Origin: Pectinophora gossypiella
Taxonomy: Eukaryota > Arthropoda > Insecta > Lepidoptera > Gelechiidae
Length of the DNA stretch: 64,000 nt
Direction of reading: 5' to 3'
Assembly: GCF_024362695.1 (NCBI RefSeq)
Contig: NC_065425.1
Span: 5,461,001-5,525,000, forward strand
Under the pieces are notes generated by a model. That model was not told where the DNA came from and ran no database searches. It worked only from the letters and a program-made list of their open reading frames with translations. A program made the translations under genes and the position numbers. Each line of letters opens with the position of its first letter. Positions within the stretch are counted from its first letter, which is position 1. Positions 63,067 to 64,000 of the stretch are shown here, piece after piece.

Positions 63067-64000
63067 TGTCTAATATTGAATTGTCTTAGTTATTTTTGTT
63101 ACCATGTAAGAACTCTTTGTCTACAATAAATCAGTACAAAATAGGTATAATTTTTAATTAAATAAATGATTAAAATTTTATAGCATTTTGTTTTTGCTAC
63201 CTATCTACATAGATATATTTACCTTGAGACAGCCTTAAAATAAATAATTATAATACGTTTATTTTCAACGTAATGTATGTATTTATTGTTTATTAGTGAA
63301 CACTTATGTCTACATTTTTATGATAGTTATAATAATTTCCTAAATTATTTAATTTTAAGTTGATAATGCAATTACATTTTAAACTGTATTTTGTAATGCT
63401 GGTTATTACATTCATTTATTTTTCAAATTTATATAAATTTGAAAATTAGTTAATTTAGGTCATATTATGACCTACCTACATATTTTATTACTAAGTTTGA
63501 TGCTACTTACTGACGTAATATTTTATAACAATGGCATCTTGTTTCTGTCAACTATGTCTCAGTTTTGAATATGTAAAACTAGACTGTCTTACTTTTTGGC
63601 ACCACCGGCCTCACCCGGTTGCAAGCAGTAACAAAAAACACAAAAACAGCAGCAAATGTAGTAGAATCTACGCCATGAAAGAAGTCCCGCGGCCGCGGCG
63701 CTGGCGTCACAGTATCTGCATAGAGTTATTATGACTTATCATTTAGTTCCATTGAAATCTGCGGGACTTGGTGGTACGTACTCTTACTACGTTACGGAAT
63801 AAACAAAAATACTATGTATAGAAAGGACACTCTCCGGCCCGCACCGATCCGAGCTACCCCGGGGTGGGGTAGCATTTTTGACACCGCTTGCCTAACTTAA
63901 ACGTAAGCTTCATTAGGTTACATACACAACTGCGCTTGTTCGAAACTTCACCTGTATAGTAATTGATGTATTAACTATCAAGATATACCGCGTTATAAAA
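63067..64000. other. Intergenic, nothing recognised
   Basis: A short CpG-rich patch at 63685-63706 ('cccgcggccgcggcgctggc') stands out in A+T-rich DNA. The 67-codon frame across it has no recognisable feature. Confidence 0.4.

Noticed and set aside
63531..63734. 67-codon frame near the right edge
   Set aside because: No recognised motif, no promoter or splice context; it spans a CpG-rich patch only.

Overview
The window is insect nuclear DNA, almost certainly lepidopteran. It is A+T-rich, has intron-split genes, and is densely packed with transposable elements of types I recognise from moths and butterflies: tRNA-derived SINEs, RTE, CR1/Jockey and R1-type LINE fragments, a BEL/Pao LTR element and many palindromic MITEs. 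I assigned families by reading the sequence; no database search was run.

Host genes, all on the + strand. (1) 901-1638 is the terminal coding exon of a beta-adrenergic-like octopamine receptor; upstream exons lie outside the window. (2) 41484-41555 is an intact tRNA-Asp(GUC) gene with a pol III T-run. (3) 41968-55324 is a complete 10-exon mitochondrial-clan cytochrome P450. I assembled it exon by exon: every junction is GT/AG, phases agree throughout, and it gives 502 aa with the K-helix ExxR, I-helix AGIDT and heme-Cys motifs. (4) 60389-62984 is a 4-exon gene I do not recognise. It encodes a 120-aa secreted, four-cysteine, probably GPI-anchored protein.

Mobile DNA. 28441-35546 is a full-length BEL/Pao retrotransposon with two 429-bp LTRs that read as identical, a 5-bp target duplication and one uninterrupted gag-pol frame, so it is very young. 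21791-22766 is a 5'-truncated R1-clade LINE with a poly(A) tail and a 15-bp target duplication. P450 intron 3 holds a CR1/Jockey-type LINE remnant cut exactly between two codons by a 2.6-kb foldback element (45532-48133), whose 1.1-kb inverted arms each contain a tandem duplication. Smaller elements include a 142-bp TA-flanked MITE (four copies), several palindromic MITE families, a SINE with an RTE 3' tail, and a SINE whose head combines tRNA-like and 5S rRNA-like promoter boxes.

Layout. 1-360 satellite; 360-1640 receptor intron and exon; 1640-6870 A+T-rich DNA with nothing recognised; 6870-28440 intergenic repeats and the R1 remnant; 28441-35546 BEL/Pao; 35550-41480 repeats; 41484-55424 tRNA-Asp and P450; 55890-60390 repeats including the 5S/tRNA SINE; 60389-63066 the small secreted-protein gene; then about 930 bp with nothing recognised. 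The host genes do not form a pathway; neighbouring positions look incidental.
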